Notes: generated from the letters alone by a model not told the origin. A stretch of DNA of 6,634 bases from a bacterium (GCA_021832495.1 JAKBKR010000121.1:1-6634), one strand, 5' to 3'; shown: positions 1 to 5,802, counted from the first letter of the stretch. Translations and numbers: made by a program.

Positions 1-52
1 TCAAACCTGCGCACCCAGGGCTACTCAAGCACCACGGGCCATGGATCCCCGT

Positions 53-54
53 TA
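53..54. repeat. TA target-site duplication, left
   Basis: A TA dinucleotide directly abuts the left inverted repeat and matches the TA abutting the right end. This is the signature of IS630-type insertion. Confidence 0.8.
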
Positions 55-83
55 CTGACACCGGACAAAATGGTTTAATGCCC
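55..83 (+). repeat. Left terminal inverted repeat of the IS630 element
   Basis: The 29-bp end begins CTGAC and matches the reverse complement of 1170-1198 at 22 of 29 positions by hand alignment without gaps. The AAATG and TTTAAT blocks are shared. The transposase stop codon (TAA, 77-75 on the minus strand) lies inside this repeat, so coding sequence and transposase-binding end overlap. Confidence 0.88.
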
Positions 84-647
84 CCCGAGGGAAACCCGAG
101 CTGATCGAGATTCCCTCGATGAGTCAGTGGGCTCTTCGTAGAGGTGAGTCGCCCCGACGAAGGAGCGGATCAGTGCCGGTCGATCCCTCATTCGCATCAC
201 ACCCAACCGAACCCCGTGCCGAAGCTCTCTCACGTCGTGCGGCGCGTAGCTCGCGAGCTCGTGGTTCTTCAAGTGACTCCAAACCCATTCGTCCGGGTTG
301 AGTTCGGGGCTGTAGCCCGGGAACCGGTGGACCTCGAGGCGAGGATGGGTGCGGAGGAACTCCCCCACCAGCCTCGAGCGGTGATGGGGTCCATTGTCCC
401 AGAAGACCATGATCGGACGCCTTCGAATGTGACGGAGGAGATGCCGGAGGAACGCCACCACCTGAGGGCCACGAATGGAGTCCTCGTGGACGCGGAAGTA
501 GAGGCGACCCGCGGGGGTCACCCCGCTGATCGCCGAGAACTTCGGCCATCGGCCCTGATGTAGTAACACCGGGGTCTGCCCGATCGGCGCCCAAGTCTTC
601 GCGGCGTACGGGATCAGTGAGAACCCGCTCTCGTCCGCGAAGACCAC
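75..647 (-). CDS. IS630-family transposase, DDE catalytic frame (orfB)
   Basis: This is the catalytic RNase H-fold half that cuts and joins the element ends. The triad is visible: D5 in FADESGF, D84 in FWDNGPHH and E120 in SPELNPDEWVW, with 35 residues between the second D and the E, close to the spacing of IS630/Tc1 enzymes. The frame reads open upstream of its GTG to the A8 run at 669-676. A -1 shift there gives an unbroken orfA-orfB protein of about 357 residues, near the usual family length, with the junction reading KKKA then a short arginine stretch and VVVFADESGF. I therefore think the active enzyme is the frameshift fusion and that GTG 647 is at most a minor internal start. Residues after about 173 form a polar tail ending inside the left inverted repeat. 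Confidence 0.88.
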   Translation of the reverse strand: MVFADESGFSLIPYAAKTWAPIGQTPVLLHQGRWPKFSAISGVTPAGRLYFRVHEDSIRGPQVVAFLRHLLRHIRRRPIMVFWDNGPHHRSRLVGEFLRTHPRLEVHRFPGYSPELNPDEWVWSHLKNHELASYAPHDVRELRHGVRLGVMRMRDRPALIRSFVGATHLYEEPTDSSRESRSARVSLGGH

Positions 648-1147
648 TACGGCCCTTCGCCGTCGGGCTTTTTTTTATAGCGAGGCCAGGAGCGTCGGCG
701 CCAGCTCTTCACCGCCTGTAGATCCTTCTCGCGTGCCTGTCGTCGGGGGCGCTGCCAGGAGAGACCATGGCGCTTGAGCAGCCGCCACATCGCAGTCTCG
801 GTATATCGGACTCCCCATTCCGTCTCGGTAACCTGGAGGATCCGAGGGATGGTCCACAGGTCGGTGGAGAACCCGTAGGAGAGCGCTCCCCGAGCCAGTA
901 GGTCGGGGAGAGTGGCGAGCTGGTCTCGAGGCACAAGGGTGGGGCGACCGGACCGAGGGACGGCTCGGAGGGCCTTCGGCCCTCCGTCCTCGATGGCCCG
1001 CTTCCAATAGCACACCGCCGCCGGAGTTACCCCAAGGAGGTGAGCTACCTCAGCTTGAGACCGACCTTCCGAGAGAAGATCGAGTCCCTTGAGTCGCCGT
1101 TCCTCGAGGGAAGCGGTGTCGCGATGTCGAAGCGTCCAACCCGGCAT
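647..1147 (-). CDS. IS630-family transposase, N-terminal DNA-binding frame (orfA)
   Basis: This 166-residue product is the DNA-binding half of the transposase. Residues about 16-60 form a helix-turn-helix (EGRSQAEVAHLLGV, then a second helix with YWKR) ending in the IS630-type sequence GGPKALRAVPRSGRP. Residues about 75-135 form a second winged-helix-like segment with the family motif LLKRHGLSWQRPRRQARE. These domains recognise the terminal repeats. The frame closes with TAG at 649-647, just after a run of three lysine codons at 158-160. Taken alone it has no catalytic residues. It overlaps the downstream GTG-starting frame by one base. ATG at 1147 is the first start after the right repeat. 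No Shine-Dalgarno sequence is visible, and a TATA-like box about 28 nt upstream is compatible with a nearly leaderless message. Confidence 0.88.
   Translation of the reverse strand: MPGWTLRHRDTASLEERRLKGLDLLSEGRSQAEVAHLLGVTPAAVCYWKRAIEDGGPKALRAVPRSGRPTLVPRDQLATLPDLLARGALSYGFSTDLWTIPRILQVTETEWGVRYTETAMWRLLKRHGLSWQRPRRQAREKDLQAVKSWRRRSWPRYKKKPDGEGP
649..663 (-). promoter_or_regulatory. Hairpin 3' of the slippery site
   Basis: On the minus strand ACGGC-GAAGG-GCCGT forms a perfect 5-bp stem with a 5-nt loop, starting 4 nt after the slippery heptamer. This is roughly where a ribosome-pausing stimulator would sit. The stem is short and the DNA is GC-rich, so chance is possible. Confidence 0.4.
668..674 (-). 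promoter_or_regulatory. Programmed -1 frameshift slippery site (A AAA AAG)
   Basis: On the minus strand an A8 run followed by G places the heptamer A-AAA-AAG exactly in the orfA frame (codons TAT AAA AAA AAG). Slipping back one base leads directly into the orfB frame with no stop between. A/AAG heptamers are classical slippery sites in insertion sequences, and frameshifted two-frame transposases are known among IS630 members. A simple indel in the run would look similar, so frameshifting is an inference. Confidence 0.7.
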
Positions 1148-1169
1148 GCCCGGAGGGAGAGCGGTTCCC

Positions 1170-1198
1170 GGATATTAAATCATTTAATCAGGAGTCAG
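1170..1198 (-). repeat. Right terminal inverted repeat of the IS630 element
   Basis: This is the partner of the left repeat (22 of 29 matches). It is unusually AT-rich for the window and contains a TATA-like block, TTTAATAT on the minus strand at 1179-1172. That block is about 28 nt ahead of the transposase start codon, so the repeat probably also carries the transposase promoter. On the plus strand the same AT-rich block faces the DUF3800 gene. Confidence 0.88.
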
Positions 1199-1200
1199 TA
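1199..1200. repeat. TA target-site duplication, right
   Basis: A TA dinucleotide directly abuts the right inverted repeat, pairing with the left copy. The element therefore entered a single TA site about 70 bp upstream of the DUF3800 start codon. Confidence 0.8.
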
Positions 1201-1269
1201 GGCTCGCCATGGGCGCGAGTAACTGGGGTACATGACTCATGGGAAGTACTTGACAGATCTTCCCCGAGT

Positions 1270-1980
1270 GTGGTCGCGATTTCTCACGCGCTCTTCATCG
1301 ATGAATCCGGCAACGCCCAGCCAGGCAGATCGGTGACCTCGCTTTGGGTAACCGTTGCCCTCGCAGTTGCGTTTGAACGCGCGAGGGAGCTCAACGTTCG
1401 GATAGATGCGCTTAGGACCCGGAACTTTCGCTCCAGACTAAAGGAAGTCAAAGGCTCGGAAGTTCCGCATGAGCTGGCCAGGGGCAGGACTACCGACGAC
1501 CTCGCACAGGATCTCGCAACGATACTCCGCGAGTTTGACGCACACATCTGGGTTGTCGCTGCGAGCCGACAAAGTGACGGGCCAACCACCAAAGGAACGG
1601 CCCGTCAGCTCGTCCTTGAACGGGTGAACGGGTTCCTAAACTTGGGCCGTTACGAGCCCGCCCACTGGATCATTGTGTGGGATGTGAGCGACGTGCAGGA
1701 GTTGGGTGACTTCAGCCGGAGCGTCTCTGAGTTCCGGAACGCGTTTTCGGGAGAGCCTCGAAACGATCGGTTGTTTCCCTCTGTCCTGGGTGGACTTTCT
1801 CACGATTGGGGCGGGCTGCAGGCGGCCGACCTGCTCTCTAACTTCGCGCTTCACTTTCGGGGGCGTGAGCTGACATTCCCAGACGTGAACTTGGACAAGG
1901 CGCAAGCTTTTGAAACCCAACTCAAGCCCTGCTTGCAGGCGACCGCGACTGGGAGCGTCGTGGGCTGGAAGACGTGGTAA
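1270..1980 (+). CDS. DUF3800-family protein (predicted RNase H-like fold)
   Basis: The 236-residue product has the layout of DUF3800 proteins. An N-terminal acidic strand motif FIDESG lies at residues 9-14, an EVKGSEV segment at about 59-65, and a central strand IIVWDVSDVQEL at 134-145. The C-terminal block runs SHDWGGLQAADLLSNF at 177-192, matching the family's Q-AD-LL signature. The spaced acidic residues (D11, E12, D138, D187) fit a metal-dependent RNase H-like active site, but no DUF3800 activity is established that I know of. Such genes are common near mobile elements and defence loci. GTG 1270 is chosen because it puts FIDESG nine residues from the start, as usual; no Shine-Dalgarno sequence or in-frame ATG precedes it. 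The gene looks less GC-rich than the neighbouring operon. It is intact, and an IS630 element ends 70 bp upstream. Confidence 0.87.
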   Translation: MVAISHALFIDESGNAQPGRSVTSLWVTVALAVAFERARELNVRIDALRTRNFRSRLKEVKGSEVPHELARGRTTDDLAQDLATILREFDAHIWVVAASRQSDGPTTKGTARQLVLERVNGFLNLGRYEPAHWIIVWDVSDVQELGDFSRSVSEFRNAFSGEPRNDRLFPSVLGGLSHDWGGLQAADLLSNFALHFRGRELTFPDVNLDKAQAFETQLKPCLQATATGSVVGWKTW

Positions 1981-2186
1981 CGGTGAGAATGGGCCGAGAG
2001 GCCTGACAGCGGTTGCGCCGTCCTCCCCCCAGCAATCTGCCTAGTCACCCCAACTTCTAAAGGCCTTCGGGCGACGTCGGGCCACCCAACCAGACCGTGA
2101 TCGAACGCCCCCCTCGGTATTGTGAATCTCCATCTGGCGAGACCCCAAGGGTGTGACCTATCCGCTGGGTTCGTGCGGAGCTCGAG

Positions 2187-3512
2187 CTATCGGCGGGCGA
2201 CCGCTTCCGGGACGGACGGGGCGCCAGCCGAAGGAGTTGCTACCCGCTCCTCGGGCGGTCGCAGCTTCCGGAAGCTGCCGTAGAGAGCCAAGTCGTAGCC
2301 GATCTTCACGGTTCCGGCGATCGCAAACGGACCGGCGAGCCAGGGACCGCCCACGGCAAAGAGCACACCGGAAACCGGTGAGCCGAGAGCCTGCGCGCTG
2401 CGGGCGGCCGTCGTGTATCCGGCGGCGGCCGCGCCTTCCTCGCGGGGCACGATCGCCTGGGTGTAGGATTGGCGGGTCGGGACGTCCATCTGTGACAGAG
2501 TGGCGCGAGCGGCCCACGCGACTCCGGCCAAAACGACTGTGGGGGTGAACGCGAACAGAATGAGGAGAACGCTCGAAGGAATGTGGGTGAAAACCATCGT
2601 GTTGATCAGACCGAACCGCTCCGCGAGTGGCACCGCGAGAAGGAGCGAAACGCCGGCGGCAATGTTGGCGGTCGACAGTATGACGCCGATCGTGTCGGGG
2701 GAAGCCCCGAAGCGGAGGACTAGGAAATACGCCACGAGGGCGTTCGTGGTCATGCCACCACCGAACGAATCCACGGTGAAGAGCCCGGAGAGGCGGAAAA
2801 CGGGCCGACGACTCTCCCCCGAGAGGGGAAGGGACTCCCTTCGCGTGCGGTCGGTGATCCGAGGGGAGGAGAGGCCGAGATAGGTCGGAATCAACGTCAG
2901 GCCGAGCAGGCCATAGAGCAGGAAGGTCGTGTCCCGCGGGCCGGGCGGGAGTCCAGACAGAGTGATACTGGCCGCGCTCAGCGGTCCCGCGACCAGCGCT
3001 CCGGCAGCGGTCCCGATGTATCCCGCGAGATTGTATGCGGCGAACGCGCGGGTGCGTCGCGGGTCCTCTACCGACCGGGAGAGACCGCCTTGTTCCAGGG
3101 CGCCGAGTGGACTGATGTCCGCACCCCCGGCGACAATCCCGCCCAAGAACAGTGCCGGGAGGAGAGACCACGGGCTGGTAAGGTCGTACCACAGAAGGAA
3201 TCCGCCAGCGGCCACCGCTACGGCGCCGACCAGGAACAGGCCCCTGCGAGCGAGCCAAGGAATACGGCCCGGAATCAGGATCGCCCAGGCGGCGGCCGCT
3301 CCCATGGCGACTCCCAGGATGACGCCCACCCAGAGCGGGGAGTAGCCCCCCCGGGTCAGATCGATCGCGAAGACAACGGAGAGGGCGCCCGCCCCGAACC
3401 CCCGAAGGGTTCGAGCCGTCGTCAGCGCGAGACGATCGCGTCTATGGCGCCCCTCCTCGGCCGTTGCTAGGGGAACGGGTCGAGCCGGGGTAGGACCGGG
3501 CAGTGCGGCCAT
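2187..3512 (-). CDS. Major facilitator superfamily (MFS) transporter
   Basis: This 441-residue membrane protein ends the operon. About twelve hydrophobic segments can be placed, near residues 31-50, 59-80, 90-108, 115-134, 155-178, 196-213, 241-265, 273-294, 301-319, 322-340, 362-386 and 388-410. There is a polar loop at 214-240 between the two six-helix halves, and both ends are hydrophilic and probably cytoplasmic. Basic residues follow helix 2 (RIPWLARR) as in many MFS proteins. Helix 10 is followed by DVPTRQSYTQAIVPREEG, which resembles the drug/metabolite-efflux branch. It starts 30 nt after the beta-propeller stop codon, with no clear Shine-Dalgarno site. By position it replaces the ChrA exporter usually found with ChrB genes, so efflux of an oxyanion or metal is my inference; the substrate is not readable from the sequence. 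Confidence 0.85.
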   Translation of the reverse strand: MAALPGPTPARPVPLATAEEGRHRRDRLALTTARTLRGFGAGALSVVFAIDLTRGGYSPLWVGVILGVAMGAAAAWAILIPGRIPWLARRGLFLVGAVAVAAGGFLLWYDLTSPWSLLPALFLGGIVAGGADISPLGALEQGGLSRSVEDPRRTRAFAAYNLAGYIGTAAGALVAGPLSAASITLSGLPPGPRDTTFLLYGLLGLTLIPTYLGLSSPRITDRTRRESLPLSGESRRPVFRLSGLFTVDSFGGGMTTNALVAYFLVLRFGASPDTIGVILSTANIAAGVSLLLAVPLAERFGLINTMVFTHIPSSVLLILFAFTPTVVLAGVAWAARATLSQMDVPTRQSYTQAIVPREEGAAAAGYTTAARSAQALGSPVSGVLFAVGGPWLAGPFAIAGTVKIGYDLALYGSFRKLRPPEERVATPSAGAPSVPEAVARR

Positions 3513-3542
3513 CTCGTGCCGCCGGAGTCGATTGGACTTGAC

Positions 3543-4466
3543 TCAGTCGCCCAGGACGAGGTCCTCGTGCGACTCCGGTAACAGGACGTGTACCTCATTC
3601 CGGCGCTCGTCGACCGTCAGGGTGTGCGCCCCGTATGCCGTCGGAACCCGGGGTGCCGGGCGCACAGGGTTCAGGTCAAATACGTCGACGCTGCCGGGCT
3701 CACCGACCGCGCAGTAGAGGCGCGAGCGGCGACGACCGAGCCAGAGGACGTCGGGAGGACCGGCCAAGGGAGCGATCACCCGTGCGGAGCCCGTGGTCAA
3801 TTCGAGCGTCAGTAGGCTACCCTCGTCGCAGGCACAGTAGAGAACCCGGCCGTCCGGGTCCTGCTCGAGCCCGTGGGGACCCCGTGCCGGCATCGGGAAC
3901 GTCCTCGCGACCTTGGGAAGCTCCCCCGCGGTGACGGCGGCCACCACGGGCGGGTCGGAGATGTTTACGTAGAACGTGTCGGTCGGCAAGTGGTACAGCG
4001 CCCAGCGCGTTCTTCCCGGCGCTTCGCTCTGGCCTAGGACTTTCCCGGTGCGGGCATCGACGAACGTGAGCGTCGGAGGAGCGTGCGCAGCTTTCGGATT
4101 TCCCACCCCCGCGACCATCAGGACGCCCCGCTTCGCATCGAACGCCATGCCGTTCGGCCGGACGCCCGTCGGAACCCGGAACAGCTCCCGGGGCGAGTCT
4201 CGTTCGAGGTCGAAGATGCTCGCGGTATCCTCGCCGCGGTTCGACGTGAAGAGCAGACGGGCTCCCGCGTCCACCCAGACCCCGGCCACTCCTCGGAGCC
4301 CTTGGAGCGACTCTATATGGCGGCGCTTCCCGAGGTCGACGACCTCGACCGCATCGTTCGATGGGTGCGCGGCGTACAGACGGTCGCTCACGGGGTCGAC
4401 GGCGGTGTGGTCGAACTCGCCTTCGGGCGCGTGCGGCGGTAGCGCGATTCGTGTAATCTCCTTCAT
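3543..4466 (-). CDS. YncE/YVTN-like beta-propeller protein, probably cytoplasmic
   Basis: The 307-residue protein consists of about seven beta-propeller repeats of roughly 40 residues, starting near residue 17. Repeat signatures include FDHTAVDPVSDRLYAAH (18-34), VWVDAGARLLFTSNRG (63-78), RPNGMAFDAKRGVLMVAG (103-120), GPHGLEQDPDGRVLYCAC (196-213) and AHTLTVDERRNEVHVLL (280-296). Each has an H or N before a strand and a D-turn, as in YncE/YVTN and SMP-30-like propellers. No signal peptide or membrane segment is seen, unlike the exported YncE type, so it probably acts in the cytoplasm. It lies 25 nt after the ChrB N-domain gene and 30 nt before the transporter gene, so it is likely co-transcribed. 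A GGGAGG stretch lies about 14 nt before the ATG, a poorly spaced ribosome site. Its ligand or enzymatic role is unknown; a sensor or accessory role is speculation. Confidence 0.78.
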   Translation of the reverse strand: MKEITRIALPPHAPEGEFDHTAVDPVSDRLYAAHPSNDAVEVVDLGKRRHIESLQGLRGVAGVWVDAGARLLFTSNRGEDTASIFDLERDSPRELFRVPTGVRPNGMAFDAKRGVLMVAGVGNPKAAHAPPTLTFVDARTGKVLGQSEAPGRTRWALYHLPTDTFYVNISDPPVVAAVTAGELPKVARTFPMPARGPHGLEQDPDGRVLYCACDEGSLLTLELTTGSARVIAPLAGPPDVLWLGRRRSRLYCAVGEPGSVDVFDLNPVRPAPRVPTAYGAHTLTVDERRNEVHVLLPESHEDLVLGD

Positions 4467-4491
4467 GGATTCGTTCTCAACCTCCCGTTCG

Positions 4492-4800
4492 TCACCTCGG
4501 CCGGAGAGAGCCCCGGCGAGGAGCCTTGGACCCTCGCCGCCCTCTCAGCGAAGGGAACGCGAGAGGGTCTCCGGCGAAGATCCAGGCGGTACCTCCCCAG
4601 TTCTCGACATCGTGCGCGAGATCGGCGGCCCGCAATCGGTTCAGCGGAGTGTCCGGGAGCAGGAAGAGCGAACGGCGCACCACGCGGGCTCCGGCGCGCT
4701 TGAGCCGTCGCCACACCGAAACCCGGTAGCGTGACGGGTTTTCGGGAAGGCGGAAGACGAGCAGAAGCTGGCGCTCCCCGCGGGGGACCGCCCGACTCAC
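4492..4800 (-). CDS. Stand-alone ChrB N-terminal domain protein
   Basis: The product has only 102 residues. Residues 11-78 match what I know of the ChrB N-terminal domain: a first strand LLLVFRLPENPSRYRVSVWRRL (12-33), then KRAGARVVRRSLFLLPDTP (34-52), a helix, and WGGTAWIFAGDP (68-79). In ordinary ChrB of about 300 residues this domain is fused in front of the chromate resistance domain. Here it is a separate gene placed after two C-terminal-domain genes. Start GTG 4800 overlaps the upstream stop in a GTGA junction (4 nt), implying translational coupling and perhaps assembly with that product. Residues 86-102 form an arginine-rich tail (RGRRGSKAPRRG) that could bind nucleic acid. ChrB regulates chromate-resistance operons in characterised bacteria, so this is the likeliest regulatory subunit; that is inferred. 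Confidence 0.75.
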   Translation of the reverse strand: MSRAVPRGERQLLLVFRLPENPSRYRVSVWRRLKRAGARVVRRSLFLLPDTPLNRLRAADLAHDVENWGGTAWIFAGDPLAFPSLRGRRGSKAPRRGSLRPR

Positions 4801-5210
4801 TTTCGTGCCTCATCTCCGAAGTAGCGCAGGAGCGCGTCAAAGAGGAGAGCGGTGGTCTCCAGCACGCGAAGGTCGTCGGACTCTGCGAGCAGGATCCCGT
4901 AGAGGAGGGCGTCCAGCCCCCGGGACTCGGGAAGGCGAAACTCTCCGAGGTCGATGTCTCGGACGATAGCCGCGATCTTCGAAAGGGCGCGGTCCTTCTG
5001 CGGATGGGCCTCCATGAGCGCGTCGAAGGTGACCCTCCCGTCCCGATGTCCCAGACGCGCGCCGGGGAGGTCATACGGGGTGGCGCCCCTGGGGATCGGG
5101 TCCCCGCGCCGAAGGAACAGGAACGTGGCCCGGGGATCGACGAACCGTCGAACAAACCAGGCCGAGGCGCAGCGATCGACGTGCGGTCGGCCTTCGGTCA
5201 CCCACTTCAT
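4797..5210 (-). CDS. ChrB C-terminal-domain (chromate resistance) protein, second divergent copy
   Basis: The 137-residue product is a shorter, diverged paralogue of the preceding gene. Both begin MKWVT and share VDR-x-A at 11-15, RFVD/KFVD (22-25), GATP-[YF]-D (42-47), a following H (55) and an FDAL/FDAV block (62-65). C14 keeps a cysteine near the equivalent position, but the usual ACPW becomes CASAW. The second half (IAAIVRDIDLGEFRLPESRGLDALLYG, split across 79-105) is shortened relative to the family. The gene begins 33 nt after the upstream stop, lacks an obvious Shine-Dalgarno site, and its TGA overlaps the GTG of the ChrB N-domain gene. The changed motif suggests a specialised or partner role instead of duplication of the same activity. 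A reduced or inactive copy is the alternative. Confidence 0.82.
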   Translation of the reverse strand: MKWVTEGRPHVDRCASAWFVRRFVDPRATFLFLRRGDPIPRGATPYDLPGARLGHRDGRVTFDALMEAHPQKDRALSKIAAIVRDIDLGEFRLPESRGLDALLYGILLAESDDLRVLETTALLFDALLRYFGDEARK

Positions 5211-5243
5211 GCCGAGCGGTTGTGTCCATCGCGCAAGTACGGC

Positions 5244-5708
5244 TCAGTGACCGGTGTGCTCGAGCTTCCCCTTCTCCTCGATCTTCCACTTGCAGTAGGC
5301 GTACAGGGCATCGTAGAGAGGGAACTGGAGACGCTGGTTGTCGTGGTCGTCTTTGGCGATGATGCGGAATCCCGTGGACGCTGCCTCAAGGCCGGCGGCC
5401 TCGATCTCTTCGCCCGTGCCTCCGTCGGCAACCCGCACGATCTTGGCGAGCTCCAGGAGCGCGGGATCGGTGAGCTTGAACTTCCGGATCACCGCGTCGA
5501 AACTGACGAACGACTGGCCCCCCTCCTCGTAGTGGAACAGCTCAGCGCCGGGGGTGTCGAACGGAGTAGCCCCCTCCTTCTTCGCGACCTCCATGACCTT
5601 CTCCCTTGGCACGTAGAGGAATTCGGCGTCCTTGTCCACGAACTTCTGGATCGCCCAGGGGCACGCGATCCGATCGACCCTCGCCTTTTCTCTCGTGACC
5701 CACTTCAT
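5244..5708 (-). CDS. ChrB C-terminal-domain (chromate resistance) protein, first copy
   Basis: The 154-residue product is a stand-alone version of the chromate resistance domain that forms the C-terminal half of ChrB. Recognisable blocks are WVTREKARVDRIACPWAIQ (3-21, with C16), FVDKDAEFLYVP (23-34), GATPFDTPGAELFH (46-59), FDAVIRKFKLTDPALLELAKIVR (split across 70-92) and PLYDALYAY (130-138). The common CTFD block is SFVSFDA here, so that cysteine is missing. It is the first gene of the operon and has its best ribosome site: GGAGG at 5718-5714, five bases before ATG 5708. Family members act in chromate sensing or resistance, and some relatives are fused to other domains. The metal or oxyanion sensed here cannot be told. 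Identification of the domain is firm; the physiological substrate is inference. Confidence 0.9.
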   Translation of the reverse strand: MKWVTREKARVDRIACPWAIQKFVDKDAEFLYVPREKVMEVAKKEGATPFDTPGAELFHYEEGGQSFVSFDAVIRKFKLTDPALLELAKIVRVADGGTGEEIEAAGLEAASTGFRIIAKDDHDNQRLQFPLYDALYAYCKWKIEEKGKLEHTGH

Positions 5709-5713
5709 GGAAT

Positions 5714-5718
5714 CCTCC
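5714..5718 (-). promoter_or_regulatory. Shine-Dalgarno site of the first operon gene
   Basis: GGAGG on the minus strand lies five bases before ATG 5708. It is the clearest ribosome site in the window and fixes this start. Confidence 0.75.
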
Positions 5719-5746
5719 GCCCGCTAAGGGTGGCGCCGTATATGAC

Positions 5747-5762
5747 TGTAACGGTAGTTACA
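5747..5762. promoter_or_regulatory. Palindrome TGTAAC-N4-GTTACA, candidate operator of the ChrB-like operon
   Basis: A perfect 6-bp inverted repeat with a 4-bp spacer lies 39-54 nt upstream of the first operon gene. A second short palindrome, TACATGTA (5759-5766), overlaps its edge. The site is AT-rich in GC-rich DNA and overlaps the best promoter candidate, which is where a repressor would bind. Which protein binds it is unknown; the ChrB N-domain product of the same operon is the obvious candidate. Confidence 0.55.
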
Positions 5763-5785
5763 TGTAGACTGTGCTGTGCCGGCAA
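5757..5785 (-). promoter_or_regulatory. Candidate operon promoter (bacterial-type reading)
   Basis: On the minus strand TTGCCG (5785-5780) and TGTAAC (5762-5757) are separated by 17 nt, each matching four of six consensus bases of -35 and -10 boxes. Transcription would start near the inner half of the palindrome and give a leader of about 40 nt containing the GGAGG site. If the host is an archaeon, the nearby minus-strand CATATAC (about 5744-5738) is the alternative TATA-like element, giving a much shorter leader. Confidence 0.35.
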
Positions 5786-5802
5786 TAGATAGGTCAACGG
5801 GG

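Larger units (their letters stand above)
55..1198 (-). mobile_element. Complete IS630-family insertion sequence (1144 bp)
   Basis: The element is bounded by imperfect inverted repeats (55-83 and 1170-1198, both ends reading CTGAC inward) and flanked on each side by a TA dinucleotide (53-54 and 1199-1200). TA is the target that IS630/Tc1/mariner elements duplicate. Inside is a two-frame transposase on the minus strand filling almost the whole element, from a start at 1147 to a stop at 75. The length is typical for IS630 members. Both frames are free of internal stops, the repeats are recognisable and the DDE residues are present, so the copy looks potentially active. The family assignment rests on motifs in the protein plus the TA target; the exact IS name cannot be given without a database. 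Confidence 0.93.

Noticed and set aside
1..44. Possible tRNA 3' part on the minus strand (GCAGG followed by TTTGA at the window edge)
   Set aside because: The near-invariant C of the T-loop is missing, no anticodon arm can be drawn from the bases before it, and the window ends before the stem could be checked.
1232..1240. ATGAcTCAT palindrome about 30 bp upstream of the DUF3800 start
   Set aside because: Only 4-bp half-sites with no second copy; too short to claim as an operator.
1249..1254. TTGACA-like hexamer just before the DUF3800 gene
   Set aside because: It lies only about 20 nt from the GTG start, too close to act as a -35 box for that start, and no -10 box is placed correctly.
1991..2080. 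Short GGCC-type hairpins in the gap between the convergent DUF3800 and MFS genes
   Set aside because: Stems are only about 4 bp and no T-rich tract follows on either strand, so no terminator is called.
2158..3258. Long overlapping open frame within the MFS gene on the same strand
   Set aside because: The translation is arginine- and proline-rich with no recognisable domain, a typical shadow of GC-rich DNA. The alternative frame encodes a clear 12-helix transporter.
3525..3544. Inverted repeat GAGTC-N10-GACTC between the beta-propeller and MFS genes
   Set aside because: A 5-bp stem with a 10-nt loop is expected often by chance, and no T-run follows. It is not called a terminator or attenuator.
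4731..5792. Long plus-strand open frame opposite the ChrB-domain genes
   Set aside because: It is antisense to two genes with recognisable family motifs and shows no domain of its own; stop-poor antisense frames are common at this GC content.
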